Origin: Paenarthrobacter nitroguajacolicus JCM 14115
GTDB taxonomy: Bacteria; Actinomycetota; Actinomycetes; Actinomycetales; Micrococcaceae
Assembly (NCBI GenBank): GCA_001313365.1
Contig: BBFS01000005.1
Location: forward strand, 1 to 64,000
Direction of reading: 5' to 3'
Length of the DNA: 64,000 nt
Under the pieces are notes generated by a model. That model ran no database searches. It had not been told where the DNA came from and saw only the letters and a program-made list of their open reading frames with translations. How positions within the stretch are numbered: position 1 is the stretch's first letter; each line of letters starts with the position of its first letter. The translations under genes were made by a program, and so were the position numbers. Of the stretch, positions 39,408 to 48,074 are shown piece after piece.

Positions 39408-40039
39408 GCCGCACCTCCCAGATCCAGCACGCCCTGCGGATCCTCAGGAAGCGCCCGGGGGGGCACTTCCTCAAGGCGCTGATGGATTCCACATGGAGAC
39501 AGCTCTCCGCAGAATCCACACTTCGGCGTCCAGTCCTTCACATGGGCCACCGGGGGGGCATTGCGATAGATCGGTTCCCGGTGTGCGGTCCGTGACGCGG
39601 CCGCCATCAGGTTGATGATCAATTCCAACGGCGCTGGCTCCGGCTGGAGCAACGGAGCCTTGACCTTTGCGCGGAGCCCCCGCGCGGTTTCCACCAAGAG
39701 GCCCCAGCCATCAGGGAGCTCGCCTGGCTTCACAATGGCCGCGTCCGGCACTACTAGCCACCAGTGGTGCATGTAGCGCTTGAACGACTTGGCCTTGTCA
39801 GGGTCACGCAGCTCTGACAGCCAATCAGAGCGGGACACCTTCACCTCATGCCCATGGAGGGCAAGCGTGGAGTTCCATTTATCCCCCCCGGCCACGAAGT
39901 CCGCGATCCGGTTGCCGTAGTAGCTCTCGGCCTTCAGGCGGACGTGCTCAGCACGCACCCAGCGGTCAGCAATGGTGCCCTCACGGACGTCCGTGTACCG
40001 ATCCGCCAGCAAATTCAGCATGTCGCGTTCAGTGCTCAT
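39404..40039 (-). CDS. PD-(D/E)XK-like nuclease domain protein, 211 aa
   Basis: ATG 40,039 is chosen because it overlaps the upstream stop (ATGA). RIADFVAGGDKWNSTLALHG then HEVKVSRSDWLSELRDPDKA and YMHHWWLVVPDAAIV is the D...E-x-K pattern of MmcB/VRR-type phage nucleases. A C-terminal zinc knuckle CGFCGELSPCGIH follows. It probably acts in recombination or repair on phage DNA. Confidence 0.65.
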   Translation of the reverse strand: MSTERDMLNLLADRYTDVREGTIADRWVRAEHVRLKAESYYGNRIADFVAGGDKWNSTLALHGHEVKVSRSDWLSELRDPDKAKSFKRYMHHWWLVVPDAAIVKPGELPDGWGLLVETARGLRAKVKAPLLQPEPAPLELIINLMAAASRTAHREPIYRNAPPVAHVKDWTPKCGFCGELSPCGIHQRLEEVPPRALPEDPQGVLDLGGAA

Positions 40040-40778
40040 TGGTTCGCCCACCCATACTGCTGCGGGACCACTGCCAGCGCCGGACGCTGCTCAGGCTCGT
40101 CATCCCACCGGCCAGCTGCCAACCAGGTGGAGGCGTGCGGGGGTGAATTGCTGATCCTTGCCAGCGACCTGCATGCGGAGCGTGTCCAGCCCGGACATGA
40201 TCTGCTCCGGTGTCGCCAGCTTCAGCGCCCGCTCGTAGGCCTTCCTCGCGGCTTCCTTGCCTACCTTGCGCGGGTAGACCCTCCAGAAAGCATCAAAAGC
40301 ATCCTTCGAAGCCGCAGGTTTTGATGAAGTCTTTTTACTTTCCCTTCCCATCCCTTCCCTTCCTAAGGGGAGAGTGGGTGAGACTTCGGGAGTCTCGGGG
40401 GAGCTCAGGCAAACTCACCGGAGTTTCCACGAGTGCAAGCGAGTCCTTCTGAGCACACGCGGGGCAGCGTGTTTTCCACCGAGGATCGATCTTCTGGTGA
40501 TCCGGGAAACGTTTTACGTGCAGGTAAGTCCTGCCCGCTTCGTCGCTGACCCGTTCGATACGTCCAGCTGTCATGAGTTCGGCAAGGAGCGCATCAATGT
40601 CCACGTCATCCATGGGCAGGATCTGCAGTTTCAGCCGGAAGGCATCATCTGCCACGTGCCCGTGGTCGCAGAGCGTGAAGTTCCAGATGCCGATGTAGAG
40701 CAGCCTGGCGAATGCTGAGAGGCGGACAATGTTGCCGTCCGTCCAGAACTCAGGCTTGATAGTGCGGATGCGTGACAT
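40036..40778 (-). CDS. Phage replication protein with winged-helix N-terminus (frameshifted)
   Basis: About 247 aa. ATG 40,778 reads SRIRTIKPEFWTDGNIVRLS and ARLLYIGIWNFTLCDHGHVA, the actinophage replication initiator/DnaD-like N-terminus. After a basic linker and a shift near 40,345 it continues DAFDAFWRVYPRKVGKEAAR, a C-terminal helical domain. It ends ALAVVPQQYGWAN after a shift near 40,135. Probably loads the DnaB-like helicase. The stop overlaps the nuclease start. Confidence 0.7.
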
Positions 40779-40900
40779 CAGCGCTTCACCTCCTCAGAGG
40801 TGCGCTGCAGGTACGCTGCTTCGATCTCTTGCAAGGTGCCTTGCAAGGCTTGGCCCAAGGTGACGATGCCCTTGGGCAAGGTTGGTGGTGGTACTTCCAT
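40778..40900 (-). CDS. Small hypothetical protein, 40 aa
   Basis: ATG 40,900 reads EVPPPTLPKGIVTLGQALQG and ends YLQRTSEEVKR. It is joined to both neighbours by TGATG overlaps, so it is translated in the operon. Charged, helical; family unknown. Confidence 0.5.
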   Translation of the reverse strand: MEVPPPTLPKGIVTLGQALQGTLQEIEAAYLQRTSEEVKR

Positions 40901-41862
40901 CAGGCGACCTCCTCGCCACTAACGCATGAGAATGGTGAGCAGCCGGTTAGGCCAGCGCTCTCCTCGGATGAAAGGCGCTCTTCGTAGTCGGCTACCGCGA
41001 GGATGCTGAGGGCATCCGACTGGCGGCCTGCCCACTCATGGAAAGACACCTTGTCGATGGGGGGGCCTGGTCGAGCGGCACCCTGGAACGGTGAAGGAAC
41101 GCCTGCCCAAGGAGCGGCTGCCCCCTGGGCATTAGCGCGAGCCGACCCAGCACGGATCGCGGCATCAAAGGCAACCGCGTCCTCCCACTCCTCAGGCTCT
41201 TATCGCGGAGCTCCCGCCACTGCATATTGGAGTGAAACGGGCACCCAATGCAGGCTGACTTTGGCGTTGCGCCGAAGCCGTGAGCTGTCAGGAGGGCTCG
41301 GCATTTCTCCCGATCCATGTCCAACTCCAACAGCGGGTATCGGTTGCGCGAGTACTTGACGTCACCAGTTTTGAGGTTGCCGTCTTGGTCGAGAGCGCGT
41401 CCGATCTCATCTGTGCTAATGCCAACCCACTGCTCTGCAAACGCGCCCTTGGGAACGCGGCCCGCCTTGCCGTCCTCCCTAGGCTCAGCGCCGAGGATCT
41501 CCCGAGTCTTTTCCTTGATGGGCTTCAGTTTGTATTCGCTGGTGCACTGGCGCCGGGTCATACCATCCCCGCCATCACGGTTCTTGATGAAAAGCGGCAT
41601 CGAGGCAAAACGGTGGGCAGGATCCAGGGCATCATTCCGGATATTGCCGGAGCTAACCCTGTGGATAGGGATGCCAGCAGGCTCGGCCACCTCGCGTTCG
41701 AGGCGGTCAAGGTGCTCGTAAACGGCCGCTGGCTCCCAGCCCGTGTCCGAGAAAATTGCAGCGTCAAGGCGGGGGAAGATCTCCTCGAGCCGCCAAGATC
41801 AGCAGCGCCGATGATTGGACTCCCGCTCCGAGTGAAAGGATGCGCTTTGTTGGCGCGGTCAT
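40900..41862 (-). CDS. Phosphoadenosine-phosphosulfate-reductase-like protein (frameshifted)
   Basis: About 320 aa. ATG 41,862. An N-terminal PP-loop-like LSLGAGVQSSALLILAARGD is followed after a shift near 41,700 by IPIHRVSSGNIRNDALDPAH, MTRRQCTSEYKLKPI and a Cys pair ACIGCPFH. This is the adenine-nucleotide-alpha-hydrolase family of phage PAPS-reductase-like proteins. Their substrate is usually unknown, and sulfur or nucleotide chemistry is likely. The C-terminal portion after the shift near 41,195 is proline-rich and acidic. Confidence 0.75.
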
Positions 41863-42134
41863 GACTCTGCCCTCCAGTAGGCGCGTTTAGGTTTGGGTGT
41901 GGCTGACGCCTCGACTACGACGACATGCCCTGTGCCGCCCGATCCGGGGGATCTTGCTGCTTCGGTGATGTAGCCGCGGGGTTGGCCGTCGATTTTGACT
42001 CGATGGCGTTGGGCGACAGCGGGCAGGTCATCGAAGGCGAGCTGCAGCAGCTCCTCGTTCGTGGCGCCCGCTGCGTCGTTGTTGACGATGGGCCAGATGG
42101 CCCGGAATGTCTGGGTCTCGGTCGTTGCGGTCAC
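41859..42134 (-). CDS. Hypothetical actinophage protein, 91 aa
   Basis: GTG 42,134. Begins TATTETQTFRAIWPIVNNDA and contains TNEELLQLAFDDLPAVAQRH and a basic C-terminus (TPKPKRAYWRAES). Helical-beta mix; no family recognised. Both ends overlap neighbours. Confidence 0.55.
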   Translation of the reverse strand: MTATTETQTFRAIWPIVNNDAAGATNEELLQLAFDDLPAVAQRHRVKIDGQPRGYITEAARSPGSGGTGHVVVVEASATPKPKRAYWRAES

Positions 42135-42500
42135 CGTGCCACCTCCAGCGCGGTACGGGAACCGTCGACCTCAAGTCGCCATCGGAACCCTGACCAGTCC
42201 TCCAGAGGTGTCATGTCCGGGTGTTCCCCCGATGCCCAGGCGGAACCCGCGGCCTGCTGCTTCGATGGGGGGGTGGGCCTCAACATGACCGTGGCACTGG
42301 GTTGTACCAGTGCCACACATCAGAACCAGGTTCGCTGGGCCGTTGACCCATGCTTGCTTGGTGCCTCCCATTCCGCGTGATCTGCGGTGCTGGAGTGAGT
42401 ACCAGCCGCTGCTGGTGTCGACGTGGCAGCCGCACCATTGGCAGGTGGACTGGTCCCGCTTGATGACTGCCTGGCGGACCTTGGGAGTTGGGCCGCTCAT
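42131..42500 (-). CDS. HNH endonuclease (frameshifted)
   Basis: About 122 aa. ATG 42,500. The KRDQSTCQWCGCHVDTSSGW zinc knuckle is followed by LQHRRSRGMGGTKQAWVNGP and NLVLMCGTGTTQCHGHVEAH, a textbook HNH core (H, N, H). After a shift at the C run near 42,270 it ends MTPLEDWSGFRWRLEVDGSR. Common as a cargo or packaging nuclease in actinophages. Confidence 0.75.
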
Positions 42501-42943
42501 TCGCCTCGCCCCCCCGCGACTTGGTACATGGCGCGGACGCTGGCGCCGATGGACTGGTAAGCGCGCAGCTCCGATTCCAGAGCCTTGGCCAGCCTGTCGG
42601 CGTAGCGGTAGGCAGCGTCGGCCACGTCCCGAGCGCCCCGCGTCTCGGCAGTGGCAAGGTCCGCGGCGTACCGCTTCTCATGCGCCGCCCCTTTGTGCTC
42701 CATATAGGCGGCCGCGTAGGCCAGATCATGGTTCCGGTCAGCCGTCATGAAGGTGATGTATCGGTCATTGCAGACAGCCGCGGAGTTGGCGATGCGGTTG
42801 CTGATGTCCCGGATGCGCTGCTCAATAGCGACGGGGTTGAGTACTTCGTTACTCATAGCGGCTGCCTCCTGCCCCGGATCGTTGGAGGCTGTGCATTCCT
42901 CGTCGTGGCTAGTCGCTCGGGGGGGCAGCGCTTGTTGCCGCAC
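42497..42943 (-). CDS. Hypothetical early actinophage protein, up to 148 aa
   Basis: Core from MSNEVLNPVAIEQRIRDISN (ATG 42,856) to RAYQSIGASVRAMYQVAGGR is a long helical protein frequent in actinophage early regions, function unknown. Upstream in the same frame a GTG at 42,943 adds a short Cys-containing stretch (ATSHDEECTASNDPGQEAAA), separated by a seven-C run. That stretch could be the tail of a separate zinc-ribbon gene beginning CPECGNKRC. The boundary cannot be settled from this sequence. Confidence 0.5.
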   Translation of the reverse strand: MRQQALPPRATSHDEECTASNDPGQEAAAMSNEVLNPVAIEQRIRDISNRIANSAAVCNDRYITFMTADRNHDLAYAAAYMEHKGAAHEKRYAADLATAETRGARDVADAAYRYADRLAKALESELRAYQSIGASVRAMYQVAGGRGE

Positions 42944-43227
42944 TCAGGGCAGACAATCATTCGGTTCACGGGGGTTGTTATTGATCCGGGTCGAGAGGTC
43001 AGCAGTCGGATCTGAGGTTGCGATAACCTCGCCCACGCGGCGTGAGCACTCGTAGCAGTCGCAGACTTCGCCTCAGTGGTGATCACGAGGTACTGGCCGA
43101 TCTGCACCATGTACACCTCACCCCCCCAGAGGGTCTGCGTGGCGTCCGAGACTTTCCCGAGCACGTCAAGTGCTAGGGGGGGCAGCCGGACGGCGAAGAC
43201 AGGGCTAGCAATTTTCGTATCGGTCAT
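42944..43227 (-). CDS. Hypothetical protein (frameshifted), about 95 aa
   Basis: ATG 43,227. Starts TDTKIASPVFAVRLPPLALD and YMVQIGQYLVITTEA, a beta-strand-rich N-terminus. After a shift near 43,060 it reads VCDCYECSRRVGEVIATSDP and ends PREPNDCLP at 42,944. Contains a CxC...C motif. Unrecognised; both ends overlap neighbours. Confidence 0.45.
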
Positions 43228-43783
43228 GGTCGGCCGCCGATCTGTGGCAGGTTTGGGTCGAGCTGCAGCGGGATCCCGCCGTCACGCCACGCCTGGACGA
43301 GAGACAAGCCCTTGTCCTTGGCCGTGTAGGTGACCGTGAACTTCGTGGGATCACCCGGCAGCCGGTGCTCGACGCCTTCCACCAGCTCGCCCTCATCAGT
43401 CACGAATGAATCGCCCGCCAGTTTGCAGTCAGCGGCGATGTGCTCCACAGCGGAGGGCTTCACGCGCACCTCTGTCCAGCCCTCGACGGGCGGGTGCTCC
43501 ACGGTTTCGATGAGGTCCGGGCGGTACTCGCGGCACCAGTCCAGGAGGGCGCCGTGGTCAGTCACCACAGACTCGGCTTTGGCCTCGGTCAGGGTGATCT
43601 GCGCGACTTTGTCGCGTCCGGGTTGAACACGCTGAAGGACTTGTTGCCGGTTTCCTTGTACTGGGCCACGAGATCCTTCAGAGCAGCCTCGCGGCCGATC
43701 TTGTTGGCGTCCACGATCACGGAGGTCATCGCGTTCATGACCGCCGTGCGCAGGGTCTTCTCTTTGAAAGTCAGCTCAGGCAT
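43224..43783 (-). CDS. Hypothetical phage protein, about 186 aa (frameshifted)
   Basis: ATG 43,783. The N-terminus PELTFKEKTLRTAVMNAMTS plus KDLVAQYKETGNKSFSVF is joined, by a shift near 43,620, to VAQITLTEAKAESVVTDHGA and WTEVRVKPSAVEHIAADCKL. A pattern I recall from actinophage early regions; unnamed. It sits directly downstream of the putative annealing protein, so a role in recombination is possible but not shown. Confidence 0.5.
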
Positions 43784-44553
43784 TGGTTACCGTCCCCCCC
43801 TCGATAGGTGTGCATTCTTGGATTGCCGCGTCTACAGCGGCCATGTAGTGCGGTGGGGCTCCAGCGCGCCCAGCCATCGCCCGCAGTGCGGCCAGCCGAT
43901 CCGCGTCGCCCTGGGCGTCGATGAGTGACTGCTGCCAGTCCACGCTCGGAGGCTGCTGTTGCGGGGGGGCTGCTGTTGGGCACGCTGCTGCGGAGGCTCG
44001 ACGTCGTGGTCTTCTTCCGCGATCTTCTTAGCCGCGGCTGCCTCCGACTTGGACCACAGGTAGGTGCCTACACCGAAGCGCATAGCCGCATTGCGGATGA
44101 AGTCACCGATGGTTTCCTTGATGGCGTTCGGGCCACTGTTGCGCCCGGGGGGGTCGCCAAAACCGATGCGCGTCACGCCGAGCACGGTCATGCGCGCCCA
44201 CATCCCGCCATCAGTCAGCAGGGGAGTGCCCGCAGGTGAGAGGCGAACGGTTCCCAGTGCCACAGAGGATCCACAGCGTTCAGCCGGTCAGTGATCCCCC
44301 CCGCGTGGCCTACATAGTCCAGATGCATCGAACGGGCATGCCAGCCGCCGCAATAGAACCCGTCAGCCGAGTAGCGAGACCCTTGCTCGCACTTGCCGCG
44401 CTCCTCGTCGTTCTTCCGAACCTGCTTGGGCAGCTTCTCGATCTCATCTTGGGCAAACGGTTTAGACAGCAGTGCCAGGCGCTCGTTGTACTCAGTCACT
44501 GGCATATGCCGTCCATCAGGCAGCTCCACAAGTTCTACTTCCTTCGCAACCAT
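43776..44553 (-). CDS. Putative Rad52-like single-strand annealing protein (frameshifted)
   Basis: About 258 aa. ATG 44,553. N-terminal VELVELPDGRHMPVTEYNER with helices (KLPKQVRKNDEERGKCE), a middle region LDYVGHAGITDRLNAVDPLW, then MTVLGVTRIGFGDPPGRNSG and NAIKETIGDFIRNAAMRFGV. The last two are the GxNAIKEAIGDAIRNAAMRFG pattern of phage ssDNA-annealing proteins. The C-terminus is Gln/Pro-rich. Frame changes near 44,290, 44,225 and 43,965. Family assignment is from pattern only. Confidence 0.55.
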
Positions 44554-44741
44554 CAGCGGTCTCCCTTCCGCCAGGCGTCGGCGTCGTCGGTCGCGCGCTG
44601 ATCGTTAGCGTCCGCAACCGCGTCATGGTCGATGCCCTCGGATTGCTCGAGGAGCCGGTCATGGTTTCGTGCGGGGATGATGGCGAGGCCGGCGAAGATC
44701 GCCCCCCCGACAAACACCACGAGGAATGGGCCGTTCAGCAT
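44553..44741 (-). CDS. Small membrane protein, 62 aa
   Basis: ATG 44,741 gives MLNGPFLVVFVGGAIFAGLA, one membrane helix, then an acidic soluble tail with HDRLLEQSEGIDHDAVADAN. Unknown role; an early-region membrane protein. Overlaps neighbours. Confidence 0.5.
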   Translation of the reverse strand: MLNGPFLVVFVGGAIFAGLAIIPARNHDRLLEQSEGIDHDAVADANDQRATDDADAWRKGDR

Positions 44742-44910
44742 GAGGCCCCCCCTTTGCCCATCGCTCAACGTGGGCCACTGCTTCTTGGAACGTGCCGGGG
44801 GGATGAGACTGGGCGTTGCCTGTCGCCGGGTTGATCCGGTCAGCCCACCAGTAGTTCAGTTGCTTGACGATGCGAGGCTTTACGCTCAGTCGCTGGTCGC
44901 GGAGCCTCAT
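44741..44910 (-). CDS. Small basic protein, end uncertain
   Basis: ATG 44,910 gives MRLRDQRLSVKPRIVKQLNY, then WWADRINPATGNAQSHPPGT and VAHVERWAKG. The ending is unclear because a seven-G run near 44,747 leads either into the next gene or past it. Aromatic and basic, possibly nucleic-acid-binding. Unrecognised. Confidence 0.4.
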
Positions 44911-45161
44911 GCGGCCACCGCCGGAGTCTGATCGGTGCGGGCGTCGATAAAGGCCTGCAGGTCGTCGGCGCGGACACGCCACTTCTGCCTGCTGGTCCCG
45001 AGCTCGACGGCGCGGAGAGAACCGTCCTTGATGCGGTCGCGGACCCAATCATCGGACATGCCGAGAAGGTCAGCTGCTGCCTTGGTTGAGTAGAGCCTTA
45101 CGGCTTCAGTTGGGGGGGTGCCGTTCCCCCCCGACGTTGGTCGGCTGGGTATAGTTGCCAT
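44907..45161 (-). CDS. Excisionase-like helix-turn-helix protein, 84 aa
   Basis: ATG 45,161. After a Gly/Pro-rich start it reads LYSTKAAADLLGMSDDWVRD, RIKDGSLRAVELGTSR and KWRVRADDLQAFIDARTD. This is the HTH_17 (MerR-like winged helix) pattern of excisionases and related DNA-binding proteins. In this position, early and downstream of the Cro-like gene, it may be the recombination directionality factor or a transcription factor. Confidence 0.7.
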   Translation of the reverse strand: MATIPSRPTSGGNGTPPTEAVRLYSTKAAADLLGMSDDWVRDRIKDGSLRAVELGTSRQKWRVRADDLQAFIDARTDQTPAVAA

Positions 45162-45182
45162 TGAGATTTGCTTTCTTGTCGA

Positions 45183-45217
45183 GGTCCTCTCCTGGTGCAT
45201 CAGGAGAGGGCCTTTTT
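45183..45217 (+). terminator. Hairpin with T tract between two HTH genes
   Basis: GGTCCTCTCCTG and CAGGAGAGGGCC pair with a GTGCAT loop and are followed on the + strand by CCTTTTT. In the reverse direction, that of the operon, the hairpin is preceded by A's and has no T run. It thus looks like a forward terminator although no forward gene reads into it. Confidence 0.5.
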
Positions 45218-45492
45218 CATATCTGGATCAACGTCTTGTGACGTGTGGAGCCTGCCGCATTTGTCACTCGATGCGCGCGAGAGTCCTCTTTTCGGATGAA
45301 GAGTTCGTCTAGGTCCCGCTTGAGCCACTTGCAGATCTGGATAGCCAGGTCTTCCGAGCACTGCTTCATGGTGCCGGTCTCCAGTGCGGAGATCGCGGCC
45401 TGACTGCACTGGCAAAGGATGGCCAGCTGGCGCTGGTTGAATCCCTCGCGGATGCGTCGCTCTTTCAGCTTTTCGCGGTTGATGGGTTGCAT
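45217..45492 (-). CDS. Cro/XRE-family helix-turn-helix protein, 91 aa
   Basis: ATG 45,492 follows GGGAGGTG. Reads REKLKERRIREGFNQRQLAI and LCQCSQAAISALETGTMKQC, then EDLAIQICKWLKRDLDELF. The RQLAILCQCSQAAISALETG stretch is a canonical XRE helix-turn-helix. Opposite in direction to the repressor gene, it is the likely Cro-like switch protein and first gene of the early operon. Confidence 0.8.
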   Translation of the reverse strand: MQPINREKLKERRIREGFNQRQLAILCQCSQAAISALETGTMKQCSEDLAIQICKWLKRDLDELFIRKEDSRAHRVTNAAGSTRHKTLIQI

Positions 45493-45594
45493 GTACACCT
45501 CCCCTCTGAGTCGTTGCTTTGGCCGGCGGTAGGTGCTGGGCGCCGGTCGAACTGTTCCTTGTCGCAAGTACATGTCTACTCCTCTGGATTGTCT

Positions 45595-45635
45595 TTGACA
45601 AGTAGAGCTTGCCTCAATTCTCATTCACTTGTCAA
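45595..45635 (-). promoter_or_regulatory. Immunity-region operator/promoter
   Basis: TTGACAAGT at one end and ACTTGTCAA at the other make an inverted repeat of 9-bp half sites, 41 bp apart. The reverse strand shows TTGACA as a -35 box for the Cro-like gene. Further ACTTGT/ACAAGT half-sites lie at about 45,683 and 45,716 toward the repressor. A 90%-similar copy stands at 10,326-10,365. Confidence 0.65.
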
Positions 45636-45746
45636 CACGCCGCCGCTGGATGCACTGGGGGGGATAAGGAGAGTAGGCGGTTTACTTGTATCGGAATCTC
45701 GTTTCCCGACTTCAACAAGTAGTACAACTGCCGCAAGGATTGAGCC

Positions 45747-46311
45747 ATGGAAAGCACCGAACTCTCGCTGCGTCAGATCGCCCAGATGGCATCTGACAAC
45801 AACGGAGGCGCTAAGGGCCGCGAACTGGACCGCATCGCCAAGAGCAAGGGCCTGACGCTCTCCTACACGACAGTCAACAAGATCATCGCCGGCACCTACA
45901 CGTCCCGCCCAGGCATCAAGACAGTTGAAGCCCTAGCGACGCTCGCCGGAGTACCGATGGCCGAGGCATACAACGCCGCAGGCATCGAAGCTCCCCAAGC
46001 ATCGCTAGCAGAACAACTGCCGCCGGACGCGGACACTCTGACCCCCAGATCAGCGGCGAGTAGTGATCGACCTGACCCGTGTGTTCATCAAGCAGAACCG
46101 ACTGGTTCACGAACTACGGCAGGAGGTGGTGGAACATGAAGACCGTTCCGCCCCCCCCATTACGCGAACAGGGGAGAGCCCTGTATCCGCAAAGAATCAC
46201 CTCAAAGCAGTACCCAACTACCGAGAAGCAACCGAAGAAGAGCTGGAACACCTGGCCGCATTCCCGGGAGATCCTGACATCGCACACGATGAGGAACCGC
46301 ACGGCGACTAG
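45747..46311 (+). CDS. Immunity repressor-like HTH protein (frameshifted)
   Basis: About 188 aa. ATG 45,747. The N-terminal helix-turn-helix TELSLRQIAQMASDNNGGA with LTLSYTTVNKIIAGTYTSRP is followed by a helical middle (VEALATLAGVPMAEAYNAAG). After a shift near 46,050 it reads VVIDLTRVFIKQNRLVHELR and ends AAFPGDPDIAHDEEPHGD. Actinophage immunity repressors have this build. It should keep the early operon silent through the operators described here. Divergent from the Cro-like gene, as in classic switches. Confidence 0.7.
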
Positions 46312-46355
46312 GCCGAGGCTTATTTTGTCAGCCCACTTGTATAGCGTCGGCTGGC

Positions 46356-46759
46356 ATGGGGTACGAACGTCTAGTGGATGAGCTCGGTGTCCGTCTAGTC
46401 GATGGATACCCGCCGAATGGCTGGTGGGCCAGTTACGATCACCGAACACACACAATCACTCGCAGGCCTGATCTTGGGTCACTGCAGCGCAGGGTCGCTA
46501 CCTATCACGAGCTCGGGCATGCGTTTTTCAAGCACGCCGGGTGCGATCCCAAGCAAGAGGTCCAGGCCAGCATCTGGGCATCTCGCCAAATGATCACCGA
46601 CTCCGCTTCATTGAGGCTGCCCGGATCACGGACGAGCTGCAAGGCATCGCCCACCATCTAGGCGTCATGAAGCGGGACGTGGAGTTCTATCTGCGATCCC
46701 TCAGCTACGCCGAAATGGTTGCGATGCGCCACAAGATCGGGTGGGGGGGACACCCATAG
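46356..46759 (+). CDS. ImmA/IrrE-type zinc metallopeptidase (frameshifted)
   Basis: About 134 aa. ATG 46,356. Has the active-site motif ATYHELGHAFFKHAGC (HExxH with the second His), after GWWASYDHRTHTITRRPDLG. A shift near 46,590 joins DSRFIEAARITDELQGIAHH and ends LSYAEMVAMRHKIGWGGHP. ImmA/IrrE proteins cleave phage repressors such as ImmR to trigger induction. Its position directly after the repressor supports this. Confidence 0.8.
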
Positions 46760-46774
46760 GGAAGGGGGGGAACC

Positions 46775-47972
46775 ATGGCCAGAGCTGCAAGGGGGGGAAG
46801 GGACCCTCTACAAAACGGACAACGGCTGGCGCGGGTACGTCACCGTGAATGGCGCCAGGAAGTACTTCTCAGCCAAGACCAAGGCCGAGGCATCACAGAA
46901 GCGCCGTCAGTTGCTCGCCCAGCGGGATCACGGGGGGGAGCTGTCAGTGGGCAAGGCGCCCACAGTGCTGCAGTGGCTGGAGCACTGGATGAGCATCTCC
47001 AAACACAGGCCAACCACGGCGGCCGGATACCGCCACTACATCAAGACCTACATGAAGCCCATCACGCGCTGCGCCTGGACAAGCTCACCATCGAGCACCT
47101 CGAAGGCTCTACACCCAAATGGAGAAGGACGGCCTGTCTGGATCCACCAGGCATCAGACGCACTCGATAATCAGGGTCGCCTTGAAGCATGCTGTCCGGC
47201 GCGGGCACGTCTTCCGTAATGTCGCCGCGCTGGTCGAGCCCCCCCCATCAGTTGGGCCACGCAAGACTAAGGCTTTGTCCGAAGCTGACTTGCAGGCGCT
47301 CTACGCAGCTGTGGCCGGCACACGGTATGAAGCACGCTGGCTGCTGTCCTTGCAGATGGGGGCTACGCCCAGGTGAAGCAACGGGCCTCCAGTGGCAGGA
47401 CCTCGACTTTGAAACCGGGATCCTGCATGTGCACCATCAGATCCAAGCGGTGGCAGGTAAGGGTGCTGTTCTGGCTGATCTTCCCAAGACTGCATCAGGT
47501 GACCGGCGCATCCCTCTACCGACGTACTTGCTCGACATGCTGAAGCGACGCCGCGAGGAGCAGCTGCGCGAGATGGTGGAAGCGGGGGGACAGTTGGAAC
47601 CCATGGACACCAGACGGCCAGCCCACTGCCATGATCTTCACGCAACTGGACGGGCAGCCTCTCCGCCCGAAGCTGGATCATGACAACTGGCATGCTCTGC
47701 TCGCGTCAGCTGGCCTACCGAAGATGCGCCGCTATGTTTCCCGCCACACCGCAGCATCGATGATGATCGCAAACGACGTCGACGTTGCCACCGTGGCCGC
47801 CACCCTGGGGCACGCGAACCCGGCATTCACCATGAGCGTCTACACCCACGCCATCGATGAACGGCGGGAGGAGCTGGCGGTGAAGTTGGACCGCCTAGCT
47901 GCACCCTATTTTGCACCTTATGTTGCCGGTGGCGACCGTTCTCCAGCGGTCAGCGATTCCACTAATCCCTGA
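46775..47972 (+). CDS. int: Tyrosine-family site-specific integrase (frameshifted)
   Basis: About 395 aa. ATG 46,775. An arm-binding N-terminal domain (GTLYKTDNGWRGYVTVNGAR) and a SAM-like domain (TVLQWLEHWMSISKHRP) precede the catalytic domain. Catalytic motifs are LRPGEATGLQWQDLDF (Arg I), KTASGDRRIPL (Lys), SRHTAASMM (Arg II), LGHANPAF and the nucleophile Tyr in MSVYTHAI. Where HxxR is usual the sequence reads YVSR. Frame changes are near 47,070, 47,375 and 47,600. The 3' end overlaps the right arm repeats, as is usual beside attP. Confidence 0.88.
47900..47921 (+). repeat. Right arm repeats
   Basis: TGCACCCTAT at 47,900-47,909 and TGCACCTTAT at 47,912-47,921, a 12-bp step matching the left pair. 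They lie in the integrase coding end, about 107 bp from the attachment core. Confidence 0.7.
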
Positions 47973-48027
47973 CTTATCAAGGGTTGTCGGCCCGCTACGG
48001 CGCCCACCGGGGGGGGCGGTGCGTGAA

Positions 48028-48071
48028 ACTCATAATCCTAAGGTCCTCGGTTCAAGTCCGAGTAGCCCTAC
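48028..48071 (+). repeat. attR core, 44 bp
   Basis: Perfect copy of 10,133-10,176 without the 5' half of a tRNA, so it is the right attachment site. The following bases CATTTCACACG are the original host sequence downstream of the tRNA, without an encoded CCA. Confidence 0.95.
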
Positions 48072-48074
48072 ATT

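Larger units (their letters stand above)
10133..48071. mobile_element. Complete siphovirus-type prophage integrated in a tRNA gene, about 37.9 kb
   Basis: Bounded by a perfect 44-bp direct repeat derived from the tRNA 3' half. It contains integrase and repressor at the right end, replication genes, small and large terminase, portal, scaffold, capsid, tail genes with tape measure, endolysin and holin. All modules expected of a temperate siphovirus of Gram-positive hosts are present. Frame interruptions are at homopolymers and occur equally in host genes, so they do not show decay. Two forward cargo genes and a left-end operon of small genes are the accessory parts. Confidence 0.95.

Noticed and set aside
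45183..45217. Attenuator for the early operon
   Set aside because: The T tract follows the hairpin on the forward strand only, while the operon is read in reverse, so it lacks the form of an attenuator for those genes.
48028..48071. Second tRNA gene at the right prophage end
   Set aside because: Only the 3' half is present with no acceptor 5' strand or D arm, so it is the attR copy of the core, not a functional tRNA.
10133..48071. Prophage judged defective from many broken genes
   Set aside because: Frame breaks are as common in essential host genes and lie at homopolymers; after correcting them all late and early functions read through.
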